Positions 17,621 to 27,036 of a stretch of DNA of 64,000 nucleotides are shown here, piece after piece. The DNA is from Variibacter gotjawalensis (lineage in GTDB: Bacteria > Pseudomonadota > Alphaproteobacteria > Rhizobiales > Xanthobacteraceae). The notes under the pieces are model-generated. The model was not told the DNA's origin. It made no database searches and was given only the letters and a program-made list of their open reading frames with translations. Numbering within the stretch: the first letter of the stretch is position 1; every line of letters starts with the position of its first letter. A program made the translations under genes and the position numbers. The stretch spans positions 4,169,501 to 4,233,500 of the forward strand of contig NZ_AP014946.1 of NCBI RefSeq assembly GCF_002355335.1. The letters are read 5' to 3'.

Positions 17621-17648
17621 AAAAACCCAGCCGTTCGGCTGGGTTTTT
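17621..17648. terminator. Bidirectional terminator between convergent genes
   Basis: ACCCAGCC, loop GTTC and GGCTGGGT have an A run on one side and a T run on the other. It serves both the DapA-family gene (+) and the YbjN-like gene (-). Confidence 0.9.
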
Positions 17649-17669
17649 CTTATTCGTATGCGACGCCGA

Positions 17670-18272
17670 CTACTTATTCGGCTGGAACTCGAGCAGTGCC
17701 TTCGTCATCTGGCTGAACAGCACCGCCGAGTCGCGGAAATGCGTTGCCGAGACGCCGTCGCCGAAGAAGTGCACGTCCATCTCGTAGGTTAGCGAGCTGT
17801 TGCTCGGATCGATCGAGAGTTTGGTGAAGCGCTTCTGCTGGTTCCAGGCATTGACCCAATTGATATCGATGCCCTGCTGCTGATTATAGTAGATCACGAA
17901 GGTCGCGGTCTTGCAGATGTTGTTCTCGCAGTTCTGGTGCAGCAGCGCCATGTTCTGGCCCTGCACCTTACCCTTGAGGTGACGCGCGTTCTGGATCGTG
18001 ATGATTTCGAGATCCGCGTAACCGGCTGCGCGCAGAACCTGCTGCGAAATTTCCGGCGTCGTGCCGGCGAGCAACGGCGCGGCCGAAGACTGCTGCTGCG
18101 GAGCGCCGCCACCGCCGCCCGGACCAGCACCCGGGCCGCCGCCAGGACCACCACCCGGGGCAGCACCGCCGCCTTGGGCCGGCTGCTGCTGGATACGCGG
18201 CTGCGCAAAAGCGTCGGCGGAGACGAGCAGGCCGAGTGCGAGGAACGCGGCGGTGAGCAAAGTGCGGCGCAT
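17670..18272 (-). CDS. YbjN-domain secreted protein with Gly/Pro-rich linker
   Basis: ATG 18272 follows Shine-Dalgarno AAGGAA and gives 200 residues. A Sec signal peptide ends at about residue 23 (ADAFA). A linker of Gly, Pro and Gln (about 25-62) comes next, then a YbjN-like fold (about 70-198) containing LRAAGYADLEIITIQN and YYNQQQGIDINWVNAWN. YbjN domains relate to the type III chaperone-like fold and have unclear roles. The protein is predicted to be periplasmic, which is common for alphaproteobacterial members. The frame upstream of 18272 is not coding. Confidence 0.8.
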   Translation of the reverse strand: MRRTLLTAAFLALGLLVSADAFAQPRIQQQPAQGGGAAPGGGPGGGPGAGPGGGGGAPQQQSSAAPLLAGTTPEISQQVLRAAGYADLEIITIQNARHLKGKVQGQNMALLHQNCENNICKTATFVIYYNQQQGIDINWVNAWNQQKRFTKLSIDPSNSSLTYEMDVHFFGDGVSATHFRDSAVLFSQMTKALLEFQPNK

Positions 18273-18530
18273 ACACGGATTCCTTTTCGTTGATTCAAGA
18301 GCTAAGCTTCGGCGGGGATTGTTATCGAGGCTAATTCCGCATTGCAAGGTAAGGCTTGGGAAAGGTCGAAACTTAAGGATTGCGGCAACCGGGCGCAGGT
18401 GCCCGCCTCCGAAATACACCCGGTTCTTCACGATCAAGCCGGAAACGTCGCATTGAAATGCCGTAATGTTTCGGCAAATATCATCCCAGGTTTGCACAAC
18501 AACACGTCTGCACAATAACCAGAGGTCATC

Positions 18531-19010
18531 ATGTTCAAGGCTTCCTCGATTGCTCTCGGCTTGGCCGCACTTTGCGCCACCGGCGTTGCTCATGCCCAGA
18601 CGGGCACTGACGATCTCACGAAATTCACGGCGGGCCGCAGCGCTCTTTCGGCTCAGCCGGCCGGCACCCTTGGCGCATCGCAGCAGCAGGCTCCGCTCGC
18701 CGCTGGCGTTGACGGCAAATTCCGCGTCGGCGTCCCGGCTCCGGGCGCTGTCGCAACCTCCGAGCCCTCGATGGCGATGAATGCCGGCATGTCGGCCGCA
18801 GGCCCTTCGAATCCGCTGCAGGGCATTACTCCGGCGCTCAGCGATGCAAAGTTCGGCGCGAAGGATAATGGCGCTCAGGCTGACGGCGGCAAGTTCTCGC
18901 AAGTTCTGCCGGCCGGTACGGCCCTGCTCGGTGTCGAGTCGAGCCAAGGCGGCAACCTGAATGCTTCGGCCTTCGGCGCTGCGAATAACGTCAAGCTCGG
19001 CGTTCAGTAA
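18531..19010 (+). CDS. Secreted hypothetical protein (159 aa)
   Basis: ATG 18531 follows AGAGGT. A clear Sec signal peptide (MFKASSIALGLAALCATGVA, cleavage after AHA) precedes an Ala/Gly/Ser-rich, low-complexity mature chain of about 135 residues without Cys. No known domain is recognised. The gene stands alone with its own strong terminator 24 bases downstream, which argues that it is expressed. A structural or envelope-associated role is possible but not shown. Confidence 0.65.
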   Translation: MFKASSIALGLAALCATGVAHAQTGTDDLTKFTAGRSALSAQPAGTLGASQQQAPLAAGVDGKFRVGVPAPGAVATSEPSMAMNAGMSAAGPSNPLQGITPALSDAKFGAKDNGAQADGGKFSQVLPAGTALLGVESSQGGNLNASAFGAANNVKLGVQ

Positions 19011-19033
19011 TCTCTGAAATCTCCTGTTTGAGT

Positions 19034-19063
19034 AAAAGGCCCGGCCGCAACGCCGGGCCTTTT
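19034..19063 (+). terminator. Rho-independent terminator after the secreted protein gene
   Basis: AAAAGGCCCGGC, a loop of about six bases and GCCGGGCCTTTT form a long stem with a T-rich end. Confidence 0.9.
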
Positions 19064-19108
19064 CCGTTTCGGCTTTCGCGCCGCGCGCGACATCGCTAGC
19101 CTCGCGAC

Positions 19109-19966
19109 ATGCCGAAACATTTTCCCAACGCCTGCGACTGTCACACCCACGTCATCGGATCGAAGACGCAATACCCGCTGATCGCGAAGCGCGCCTATAC
19201 GCCGATGCAGGCGCCGCTCGCCGACCTCGTCGCGATGCTGACGCGGCTGAAGCTTGAGCGCGTCGTGATCGTGCAGCCGAGTTTTTACGGCACCGACAAC
19301 ACCTGCACGCTCGATGCGATAGCGGAACTGGGTGACCTCGCGCGCGGCGTCGCTGTACTCGGCAACGACACGCCGAACAGCGAGCTAGACGACCTGCACC
19401 GCCGCGGCGTGCGCGGCCTGCGCGTCAACGTCGCGACCGGCGGCACGAACAAACCCGTCGAGACGATTCGCGACGGCCTGAATGCGGCGGCGAAACTCTG
19501 CGCCCGCAACGGCTGGCATCTGCAGACTTTCATTCCGTCCAGCGCCATCGCACCGCTCGCGCCACTTTTCGCCGACCTTCCCGTGCCGATCGTCATCGAC
19601 CATTTCGGCCTCATCGCGCCGGGCGAGGAAGAAAGCGCCGCCGCCGACGCCCTTAAGCGCCTGCTCGCGAGCGGTCGCGGCTGGGTAAAGCTTTCCGGCA
19701 CCTACCGCATCACGACGCCGCCGTGGAGCGGAATGACGGCCCTCGCCCAAGCGCTTGGCGCCGCCAATCCGGATCAGGTCGTTTGGGGCTCGGATTGGCC
19801 GCATACGCCCGGCGGAAAGTCCGGCAAACCGGCGAGCGACCGCGAGGAGCCTTTCCAGGATATCGACGCGCAGGCCCTGCTCGATCTCATCGACACGTGG
19901 TTTCCGGACGAGACGATGCAGCGCAAGCTGCTGGTCGACAATCCGGCGCGCCTCTACGATTTCTGA
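19109..19966 (+). CDS. Amidohydrolase family protein (2-pyrone-4,6-dicarboxylate lactonase-like)
   Basis: This 285-residue TIM-barrel hydrolase has the metal-site segment CDCHTHVIG at the N-terminus, IDHFG near 170 and WGSDWPHTP near 230. These match the amidohydrolase-2 group that includes 2-pyrone-4,6-dicarboxylate lactonase. The length fits that family. Its 3' end overlaps the convergent dehydrogenase gene by 13 bases. The reaction is probably hydrolysis of a lactone or of a decarboxylation-prone acid; the substrate is not determined. Confidence 0.8.
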   Translation: MPKHFPNACDCHTHVIGSKTQYPLIAKRAYTPMQAPLADLVAMLTRLKLERVVIVQPSFYGTDNTCTLDAIAELGDLARGVAVLGNDTPNSELDDLHRRGVRGLRVNVATGGTNKPVETIRDGLNAAAKLCARNGWHLQTFIPSSAIAPLAPLFADLPVPIVIDHFGLIAPGEEESAAADALKRLLASGRGWVKLSGTYRITTPPWSGMTALAQALGAANPDQVVWGSDWPHTPGGKSGKPASDREEPFQDIDAQALLDLIDTWFPDETMQRKLLVDNPARLYDF

Positions 19967-21048
19967 GCCAGTTCGTCGACCAGTGCGCCGACACGATCCG
20001 CGAAGGCTTGCGTGCCGAGAGGTCCGCCGAGATCGCCCGTGCGCCATTCCGGCTTCGCAATCGCGGCATCGAGCGCGGCTTCGATGATCTCGGCCGCCCG
20101 CGTGAGCCGGTCGTCGTTGCGCTTCTCGCCGAGCCACGCGAACAACATCGCGGCGGAGCCGATCAGCGACGACGGATTGGCGCGATCCTGTCCCGCGATA
20201 TCCGGCGCCGAGCCGTGTTGTGCCTGCGCCACCGCATGCTCCGCTCCAACATTCAGCGACGCCGCCATGCCGAGGCTGCCGGCAATCTCTGTTGCCTGGT
20301 CAGACAGAATGTCGCCGAACATGTTGGTCGTGACGACGACATCGAATTCGCTCGCATTGCGCACCAGATGCGCCGCCATCGCATCGATCAAGCGCTCCTC
20401 GTAAGCGACCTCCGGAAAGCGCTTCGCGACATCGCGCACGCATTCGAGAAACAATCCGTCGGAGACGCGCAGCACATTCGCCTTGTGCACGGCGGTGACG
20501 CGTTTGCGTGGCCGCTGCATCGCGATCTCGAAAGCCGCTTCCGCGATCCGGATTGATCCGCCGCGCGTCACCTTGCGCACCGCAAGCGCGAGATCGGGCG
20601 TCGGCATGAACTCGCCGTTGCCGAAGAACATCGTGCGGTCAGCGTAGAAGCCCTCGGTGTTCTCGCGCACGATGACAAGATCGACGTCGTGCCCGCAGCG
20701 CGGCGGAAACCCGACGCGGGAGCGCGCCGGCCGGATGTTGGCGTAGAGGTCGAGTTGTTTGCGCAGCGCCCCGGATGGATTGCGCCCGCCGCGATCCGGC
20801 GGCGGATATTCGAGATGCGAGACGGGGCCGAGGATCACGCCATGCGCGAGCCGCGCCCGCACGATCACGTCGTCCGGACACGTGCTGCCATGCGCTTCAA
20901 GCGCCGCGAAACCGACCTCCGTATGCTCGAAATGGAGATGCAGCCCCAGCGCGCGATCGACTGCCGCGAGAACATTCAGCGCCGCGCGGGTGATTTCCGG
21001 ACCAATTCCATCCCCGGCGAGCACCAAAAGGCGAAGTCCTTCGCTCAT
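19954..21048 (-). CDS. Isocitrate/isopropylmalate dehydrogenase family protein (tartrate/isopropylmalate type)
   Basis: This 364-residue beta-decarboxylating dehydrogenase has GDGIGPEI at the start, substrate loops around VIVRENTEGFYAD, KANVLR, and the acidic metal site DVVVTTNMFGDILSD. The Arg/Lys pattern resembles the LeuB/tartrate dehydrogenase group more than bacterial Icd. ATG 21048 has GGAGGAG at proper spacing; ATG 21057 lies inside that Shine-Dalgarno. The enzyme would oxidise and decarboxylate a 2-hydroxy dicarboxylate using NAD(P). It is divergent from the MBL gene. Substrate uncertain. Confidence 0.83.
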   Translation of the reverse strand: MSEGLRLLVLAGDGIGPEITRAALNVLAAVDRALGLHLHFEHTEVGFAALEAHGSTCPDDVIVRARLAHGVILGPVSHLEYPPPDRGGRNPSGALRKQLDLYANIRPARSRVGFPPRCGHDVDLVIVRENTEGFYADRTMFFGNGEFMPTPDLALAVRKVTRGGSIRIAEAAFEIAMQRPRKRVTAVHKANVLRVSDGLFLECVRDVAKRFPEVAYEERLIDAMAAHLVRNASEFDVVVTTNMFGDILSDQATEIAGSLGMAASLNVGAEHAVAQAQHGSAPDIAGQDRANPSSLIGSAAMLFAWLGEKRNDDRLTRAAEIIEAALDAAIAKPEWRTGDLGGPLGTQAFADRVGALVDELAQKS

Positions 21049-21122
21049 CGCTGCCATCTCCTCCCTGCATTTGGGTGCGGCACTATTCTGCGCTACACCC
21101 CTCCGACCCGAGGGCCAGACGA

Positions 21123-22034
21123 ATGAGTGACGATATCCCGTTTCAGAAGAAATTTAACCTCGCGCCAGGCGTTGTCGACGAAGTGCTGCCAGGCATTCGC
21201 CGCATCGTCGCGCCCAATCCGGGACCGTTCACGTTCACCGGAACCGTGACCTACATCCTCGGCCACGGCAACGTCGCCATCATCGATCCAGGGCCGGACA
21301 GCCCGGAGCATGTCGCAAAAGTGCTGCAAGCGATCGAAGGCGAGACGCTCACGCACGTCTTCATCACGCATACGCATCGCGACCACTCGCCGGGTTTGCG
21401 TCACGTGAAGGCGAAGTTCGACGTACCGGCTTATGGCGAAGGCCCGCACCGCGCATCGCGCCCGCTGCATGAGTTCGAGACGACGATCGACGTCGGCGGC
21501 GACCAGGATTTCAAACCCGACGTCGTCATTCGTGACGGCGACGTGATCAAGGGTGACGGCTGGGCGCTCGAAGCTGTCGCGACTCCGGGCCACACGGCGA
21601 ACCACATGGCCTTCGCGCTGCAGGGCACAGACATTCTTTTCTCCGGCGATCACGTGATGGGCTGGTCGACCTCGATCGTCGCGCCGCCGGACGGCTCGAT
21701 GCAGGATTACATGGCATCGCTTGCCAAACTGCGTGAGCGCAACGAAGACCTTTACCTTCCGGGTCACGGCGGCGAAGTGCGTGATGCGCGCCGCTACGTG
21801 AAGCATTTCGTCGCGCACCGCAAAGCGCGCGAAACATCGATCCTGAAAAACCTCTCTGAGACGCCGACCGATATCCCATCGCTGGTGCAGAAGATTTACG
21901 TCGGCCTCGATCAGCGTCTGCGCGGCGCCGCGGCGCTATCGGTCCTCGCGCATCTCGAAGATTTGGTCGCGCGCGGCGCCGTGATGACAGACGGCGAACC
22001 GTCGATCAAAGGCCTCTACCGCGCTCTCGTCTGA
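21123..22034 (+). CDS. MBL-fold metallo-hydrolase (LACTB2-like)
   Basis: ATG 21123 gives a 303-residue protein. The metallo-beta-lactamase motif THTHRDHSPG binds zinc, and ATPGHTANH and FSGDHVMGW are further metal-ligand blocks. The C-terminal winged-helix segment (LVQKIYVGLDQRLRGAAALSV) is typical of LACTB2-type hydrolases, which act on nucleic acids or thioester-like substrates. Substrate unknown. The 3' end overlaps the convergent DUF1499 gene by 19 bases. Confidence 0.85.
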   Translation: MSDDIPFQKKFNLAPGVVDEVLPGIRRIVAPNPGPFTFTGTVTYILGHGNVAIIDPGPDSPEHVAKVLQAIEGETLTHVFITHTHRDHSPGLRHVKAKFDVPAYGEGPHRASRPLHEFETTIDVGGDQDFKPDVVIRDGDVIKGDGWALEAVATPGHTANHMAFALQGTDILFSGDHVMGWSTSIVAPPDGSMQDYMASLAKLRERNEDLYLPGHGGEVRDARRYVKHFVAHRKARETSILKNLSETPTDIPSLVQKIYVGLDQRLRGAAALSVLAHLEDLVARGAVMTDGEPSIKGLYRALV

Positions 22035-22804
22035 GGCGTCGACTCTTCGTCGATCTCATCGAGCAACGCGCGAATGCGGCGCGCATTGCTGCCCCAATCG
22101 CGATCGCCGTAGCGCGAGGCCGAACGCACGTCGACCACCGTCGACGTTCCGCTGCCGCGCACACGGATCACGATGTCGTCGCGGAAGCCCATCACGGGCG
22201 TCAACGCCACCGCCTCGATGCGCCCCTCGCGCCGCGCCGCCGTCGGCGCGCGGAAATCGACGACGCGCCATTTGCGCTTGTTCACAATGTCGAGCGCGTT
22301 TTCGTATGCTTCGAGCGGCCGCACGTCGAGCCGCAAACTTGCGACATTCGGATACGCCGCACGCTGCTGCTGCGCGACGCCCTGCCCCGGATACTCGACC
22401 GGGTTGGCGCCACGCGGGCGAATGCGTGCGATCACTTCGAAGCGCGGCGGATCGTTGGTGTCGGTCGAAATGTCCGCGATCTTCGGCAGCTTATAGCCGC
22501 GCGCGACGACGAAACCCGGATACGCCAGCAGCGCCAAACCGAGGATCAATGCCGTTACGGCGTAGCGCAAACCAGGATTGCCGTCGCGCCAGATCACGAT
22601 GAAGGCGCCGAACGCATAGAGGATGCCGATCCCCGCCACCGCAAACGATGCAATCAGAATCGACTGGCCGGGCAACGTCTCGATGAATTCGCCGCGCACG
22701 AGGATGACCGCCGCAAGCGCGACCGTCAGCGCGAACAGCACAAGCCGACGCGACCACACCGCAAGGCGCGACATCGGTTCGACCGGGATGTTGCGGCGGC
22801 GCAT
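22016..22804 (-). CDS. DUF1499 domain membrane protein
   Basis: This 262-residue protein has about three to four hydrophobic helices in the first 105 residues, followed by a soluble DUF1499 domain (about 125-250; PLEAYENALDIVNKRKW, DIVIRVRGSG and DVRSASRYGDRDWGSN). The last block is the most conserved part of DUF1499. It follows the M48 protease gene by three bases, so it belongs to a DUF898-M48-DUF1499 operon. Its role is unknown; envelope homeostasis is suggested by context only. Confidence 0.8.
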   Translation of the reverse strand: MRRRNIPVEPMSRLAVWSRRLVLFALTVALAAVILVRGEFIETLPGQSILIASFAVAGIGILYAFGAFIVIWRDGNPGLRYAVTALILGLALLAYPGFVVARGYKLPKIADISTDTNDPPRFEVIARIRPRGANPVEYPGQGVAQQQRAAYPNVASLRLDVRPLEAYENALDIVNKRKWRVVDFRAPTAARREGRIEAVALTPVMGFRDDIVIRVRGSGTSTVVDVRSASRYGDRDWGSNARRIRALLDEIDEESTPQTRAR

Positions 22805-22807
22805 CGA

Positions 22808-23914
22808 TTATGTCCCGCCGCAGATTTTTCGAAGCGCGGCCCATTCATCGGCCGACAGCACTTCGCCCTTGTTGGTTCCTTTCGCGGCGGCATCGATCGT
22901 GCGCGCACGCTCCGCCGTCGCCGGATGATTGGCGAGGATCGTGATATCGCCGCCCTTGCCCGCGATGCGCTTGAGGATCGTACCGAGCGCGCGCGGGTCG
23001 CCGCCGGACTTCTCGACCAGCTGAACCGCATAAAGATCGGCCGATGCCTCGGCCTCGCGCGAATAGGCAAGCTGCAACACAGCACGCGTCGCGATGATGA
23101 CGGCGCCGCCGCCGACGAAATCGCCGAGCACGAGGCCGAACAGGAACGACAATCCGCCGGCCTGCAGCACGGCGCGCATGCCATCGCGGTTGGCAACGTG
23201 GCCGATCTCATGCGCCAGCACGCCGGCGACTTCGTCGGCATTCTCCGCCTGATCGATCAAACCTTGGAAGACGTAGATGTATCCGCCCGGCAGCGCGATC
23301 GCGTTCGCCTGCTTTTGCCGGATGACGCGGACACGCAGCGGCAGCGGCAACTGCGCGGCCTGCTCCATGCGGCCAACCATACGCCCCAATGCGGCGAGCC
23401 CCGCTTTTTCGTCGTCGGCATCGCCGCACTCGAACTTCGCGCCGTCCTTCTTCGACCCGAACACGGTCCGCACTTGAGCATTGACCGCCTCGCCGACGCG
23501 TTTCTCGAACGCATACGGAACATATGGCGCTAGCCGCGTTGCGAGTGCCGGGATGCCGAAGATGCCGACGAGCAGCAGCGATGCCACCGCAGCCATCGCC
23601 AGCACGATGACGCGGCGGCGCGAACGGCGCTGCGTCATGCCGGAGCGATCCAGCGGGATCGAAAGATCGTCAATCGCTTTGGCAAGATCTGGGTCGCGGA
23701 CTTCGATGCGCTCGAGCGAGTCGCTGTTCATCCGCGCGATGCGCAGGATGCCCTCTTGCGACGACGACTGCTCGAGTTCGCCGTATGACCAGCGCGCCAG
23801 CGTCCGCCCATCCTGAGCTTCGACCAGAAGCGAACTCGGCGTCAGCTCCAGCGTCACGTTGTGCCGCTGCGTGCTCTTGCCGTCGAAGTAAACCGCCGGG
23901 CCTCCGGTCGTCAT
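22808..23914 (-). CDS. M48-family membrane metalloprotease
   Basis: This 368-residue protein has a cytoplasmic-type N-terminal region (1-98), one hydrophobic helix (about 101-125) and an M48 zinc peptidase domain with HEIGH at 235-239 and the downstream Glu in EAEASAD (about 289). The domain order resembles HtpX/YfgC-like proteases that degrade misfolded envelope proteins. The gene follows the DUF898 gene by two bases and precedes DUF1499 by three, forming a tight operon. Confidence 0.9.
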   Translation of the reverse strand: MTTGGPAVYFDGKSTQRHNVTLELTPSSLLVEAQDGRTLARWSYGELEQSSSQEGILRIARMNSDSLERIEVRDPDLAKAIDDLSIPLDRSGMTQRRSRRRVIVLAMAAVASLLLVGIFGIPALATRLAPYVPYAFEKRVGEAVNAQVRTVFGSKKDGAKFECGDADDEKAGLAALGRMVGRMEQAAQLPLPLRVRVIRQKQANAIALPGGYIYVFQGLIDQAENADEVAGVLAHEIGHVANRDGMRAVLQAGGLSFLFGLVLGDFVGGGAVIIATRAVLQLAYSREAEASADLYAVQLVEKSGGDPRALGTILKRIAGKGGDITILANHPATAERARTIDAAAKGTNKGEVLSADEWAALRKICGGT

Positions 23915-23916
23915 CC

Positions 23917-25284
23917 TCAGAAGCCTCCGACGTCGAGCGCATCGGCGAGACCTTCGCCGAACACGCCACTCTTCTCGCCTGCCGCGATGACGCTGTCGAG
24001 CACTTCAAGTCCGGAAAATGCGGTCGTCTCAAAGCTCAAGCGCCAGAAGCGGAACGCCACCGCGGTTTGATAAAGCACCGACGTGGCGAGCAGGAAGATC
24101 GCGTAACCGAAGACGCCGGCCGCATAGGCGATGATCTGCACGCTCATCGATTGCGAGAACTTCGTCGTGAACGCTTCAGCGCCGCCGAAGAAACTCGCGA
24201 ACAGCCCGAAGAACATGCCGGCAAAGGCCGAGAAGGCAATACCCATTGCCATCGTCAGCAGGATGTAACGAAAGTACACCCAGTAGACCTGTCCGTTACG
24301 AACGCTTGACGTTGCCTTGATGGGACCGATCTGCACGCCCGAAATCCACCAGCGCATCGCGATGGCGCGGAAGATCGGGTAGAGCAGTCCGCCGACAACG
24401 GCTGCCCAAACCAAAGAGCCGATAAAAAAGCCGAGCGCGGCCACCATGGCCGGATTGCGCGTGCCGAAATTCTCGAAGGCTTTTTCCAAGTCGTCAGCTT
24501 CGACCAAGTCGGCAAGCGTCGTCCAATCGATCGCAAACATTGCGCCGATCACGACGAAGGCGACAGGCGCCAGCGTCACCAACCAAATCAGAATGCCGCG
24601 GAAGAAAAGACTCGTGCCCGATCCGGTAAACGAGCCGCTCAGGTTTCCGAAATGCGTGTTGCGCATTTTGTAGCGTTCGAGGTTCGCGGCCGCCCACGGA
24701 TAGAGAAGCCCGAACGTCAGCAGGATCGCGATGCCCCACAGACTCGCGACGATCGCGTAACGCACCGCCGAACCTGTCTGGAATAAACGGACGCCGCGAT
24801 ACACCGTGCGGGTCAAGCGATAGCGCCGCGCGCGGTAGAACGCGAATTGGCCGAGCAGCGTGAAACCGAGAAAGCCGACCGTGCCTGCGTAAGGCAGGAT
24901 CGAAGGCACGAGCGTGCCGACATAAATGACCGCGTTGAGCGGCAGCAGCAGCACGATCGCGAGCAGAAAGCCGATCAGCAATTCCTTCGCGGTGCCGGTG
25001 TATTCGAACGTATCGCCGGCGATCTCGGTGTTTCCCCAGAGATAGCGGCGAATGTCGGTCGTCAGCCAGAAGCGATAGATGCCGAGTGTGAGCAACATGA
25101 AGATGTTGCCGCGCACCAACATGCCAAAAAACGCTCCCTCGCGGCCGAGGAAGCGTCCCATGGGTGCGATCGCTGGCGCGGGTGGCGGCGGTGGAGGCGG
25201 CGCGGGCGGCTCACCAGGTGGTTGACCCGAAGCTCCGCCACTCCACGGACCGCCAACCGGTCCGGCCTGATCGTATGTCGTCAT
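23917..25284 (-). CDS. DUF898 (YjgN-like) integral membrane protein
   Basis: This 455-residue protein has a Gly/Pro-rich N-terminal segment of about 40 residues and then repeated hydrophobic helices. The blocks LTLGIYRFWLTTDIRRYLWGNTEI and, repeated later, LTFGLLYPWAAANLERYKM are typical of DUF898/YjgN proteins, which contain internal repeats. It is first in an operon with the M48 protease and DUF1499 genes. The function of the family is not established. Confidence 0.85.
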   Translation of the reverse strand: MTTYDQAGPVGGPWSGGASGQPPGEPPAPPPPPPPAPAIAPMGRFLGREGAFFGMLVRGNIFMLLTLGIYRFWLTTDIRRYLWGNTEIAGDTFEYTGTAKELLIGFLLAIVLLLPLNAVIYVGTLVPSILPYAGTVGFLGFTLLGQFAFYRARRYRLTRTVYRGVRLFQTGSAVRYAIVASLWGIAILLTFGLLYPWAAANLERYKMRNTHFGNLSGSFTGSGTSLFFRGILIWLVTLAPVAFVVIGAMFAIDWTTLADLVEADDLEKAFENFGTRNPAMVAALGFFIGSLVWAAVVGGLLYPIFRAIAMRWWISGVQIGPIKATSSVRNGQVYWVYFRYILLTMAMGIAFSAFAGMFFGLFASFFGGAEAFTTKFSQSMSVQIIAYAAGVFGYAIFLLATSVLYQTAVAFRFWRLSFETTAFSGLEVLDSVIAAGEKSGVFGEGLADALDVGGF

Positions 25285-25292
25285 GCAGTCCC

Positions 25293-25320
25293 CAGAAAGA
25301 CCGGGCTGTTACGCCCGGCC
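25293..25320 (-). terminator. Probable terminator after the acyl-CoA ligase gene
   Basis: On the reverse strand CCGGGC, a six-base loop and GCCCGG are followed by TCTTTCT. It lies between the ligase stop and the DUF898 start, both on this strand, so it may only attenuate. Confidence 0.55.
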
Positions 25321-25329
25321 CCGATCAAC

Positions 25330-26970
25330 CTATTCGGCCGCTGTCGCAGTCGGCAATGTGTAATCCTTGAACTGATCGCGCAGCGCCGTCTTGAGAATCT
25401 TGCCGGTAGCCGTATGCGGAATCTCAGGCACGAATGTGACATCGTCCGGCATCCACCATTTGGCGATTTTGCCGTCCATGTAACCGAGAATTTCTTCTTT
25501 CGTCGGATTCTCGCCGGCCTTCGGCACGATGATCAACAGCGGGCGCTCGTCCCACTTCGGATGCACGACGCCGATGACGGCGGCTTCCGCCACCTTCGGG
25601 TGACCGACCGCGAGATTTTCGAGATCGATCGACGAGATCCACTCGCCGCCCGACTTGATGACGTCCTTCGAACGATCCGTGATCTGCATCGTGCCGAACG
25701 GGTCGATCGTCGCCACGTCGCCCGTGTCGAAGTAGCCGTCCTTGTCGAGAACCTTGCCGCCCTCTTCCTTGAAGTAACCCTTCGCGACCGCGACGCCGCG
25801 CACTTTCAGGCGACCGAACGTCTTGCCGTCCCACGGCAGATCTTTATCGGAATCGTCGACGATCTTCATCTCGACGCCGAACGGTGACGAACCTTGCTTT
25901 GCCTTGACGGCGAGCACGTCCTTCTTGCTGAACGTGCCGTAGTCCGGCTTGATCGAGCAGACCGAACCGATCGGACTCATCTCGGTCATGCCCCAGGCAT
26001 GCGCGACATCGACGCCGTAAACTTCCTCGAACTTCTCGATCATCGCGGGCGGGCAAGCCGAGCCGCCGATCAACACACGGCGCAGCGTCGAGAGCTTGAG
26101 ATTGTTCGTCTCCATATGCGCAAGCAGCATGAGCCAGATCGTCGGCACCGCCGCCGTCATCGTCACTTTCTCGCCTTCGAGCAGATTGTAGATCGACTCG
26201 CCGTCGAGCTTCATGCCCGGCAGCACGAGCTTGCAGCCGGACATCGGCGCCGAGAATGCGATCGACCAGCCATTCGCGTGGAAAAACGGGACCACCGGCA
26301 TGATCGAGTCGCGCACCGAGAGATCGAACGCATCCGGCGCAATCGCGGACATCGAGTGAATGACGTTCGAGCGGTGCGAGTAGACAACGCCCTTCGGATT
26401 ACCGGTGGTGCCGGACGTGTAGCACATGCCGCAAGCCGCGTTTTCGTCGACCGTGACCCACTCGAAATCGCCGTCCGCTTCGTTGAGCCACTCCTCATAC
26501 GGCACTGCGTTTTTCAGCGCAGTTTGCGGCATGTGAGCCGCGTCCGTGAAAATGACGTATTTTTCGACAGTCTTGAGCTCGGCCTGCAGCTTCTCCATCA
26601 ACGGCACAAACGTCAGGTCGAGGAACATAAGCTTATCCTCGGCGTGATTGACGATGTAGATGATCTGTTCGGCAAAAAGGCGCGGATTCACTGTGTGATA
26701 GACAGCTCCAACGCCCGTGATACCGTACCATGATTCGAGATGCCGCCATGTGTTCCAGGCCAGCGTCCCAACTCGGTCGCCTTCTTTGATGCCTTCTTGC
26801 TGTAGCCGTTGCGCAACCTTCAACGCTCGTGTCCGCACTTCGGCATATGTCGTGCGATGGATGGGCCCTTCGACGGAGCGCGACACGACTTCGCGGTTGC
26901 CATGCTGAATCGCCGCGTGATCGATAATGCGATGGCACAACAGCGGCCAGTCTTGCATCAAACCTTGCAT
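25330..26970 (-). CDS. Acyl-CoA ligase, 3-(methylthio)propionyl-CoA ligase (DmdB)-like
   Basis: ATG 26970 with Shine-Dalgarno GGGAGAA gives 546 residues. Adenylate-forming motifs are clear: the P-loop [24 protein letters not shown], the ATP-binding [11 protein letters not shown] and the C-terminal Lys in TATGKILK. The N-terminus [18 protein letters not shown] matches the DmdB-like subgroup annotated as medium-chain or methylthiopropionate ligases. It activates a fatty or short acyl acid with ATP and CoA. The extensin-like gene is divergent. Exact chain-length preference is unknown. Confidence 0.88.
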   Translation of the reverse strand: MQGLMQDWPLLCHRIIDHAAIQHGNREVVSRSVEGPIHRTTYAEVRTRALKVAQRLQQEGIKEGDRVGTLAWNTWRHLESWYGITGVGAVYHTVNPRLFAEQIIYIVNHAEDKLMFLDLTFVPLMEKLQAELKTVEKYVIFTDAAHMPQTALKNAVPYEEWLNEADGDFEWVTVDENAACGMCYTSGTTGNPKGVVYSHRSNVIHSMSAIAPDAFDLSVRDSIMPVVPFFHANGWSIAFSAPMSGCKLVLPGMKLDGESIYNLLEGEKVTMTAAVPTIWLMLLAHMETNNLKLSTLRRVLIGGSACPPAMIEKFEEVYGVDVAHAWGMTEMSPIGSVCSIKPDYGTFSKKDVLAVKAKQGSSPFGVEMKIVDDSDKDLPWDGKTFGRLKVRGVAVAKGYFKEEGGKVLDKDGYFDTGDVATIDPFGTMQITDRSKDVIKSGGEWISSIDLENLAVGHPKVAEAAVIGVVHPKWDERPLLIIVPKAGENPTKEEILGYMDGKIAKWWMPDDVTFVPEIPHTATGKILKTALRDQFKDYTLPTATAAE

Positions 26971-27036
26971 ATCGTTTTCTCCCAAAACGCTCCGACAGTC
27001 ACAATCGGTAAGCTTCTTACTGACGGTTTTACTGCG

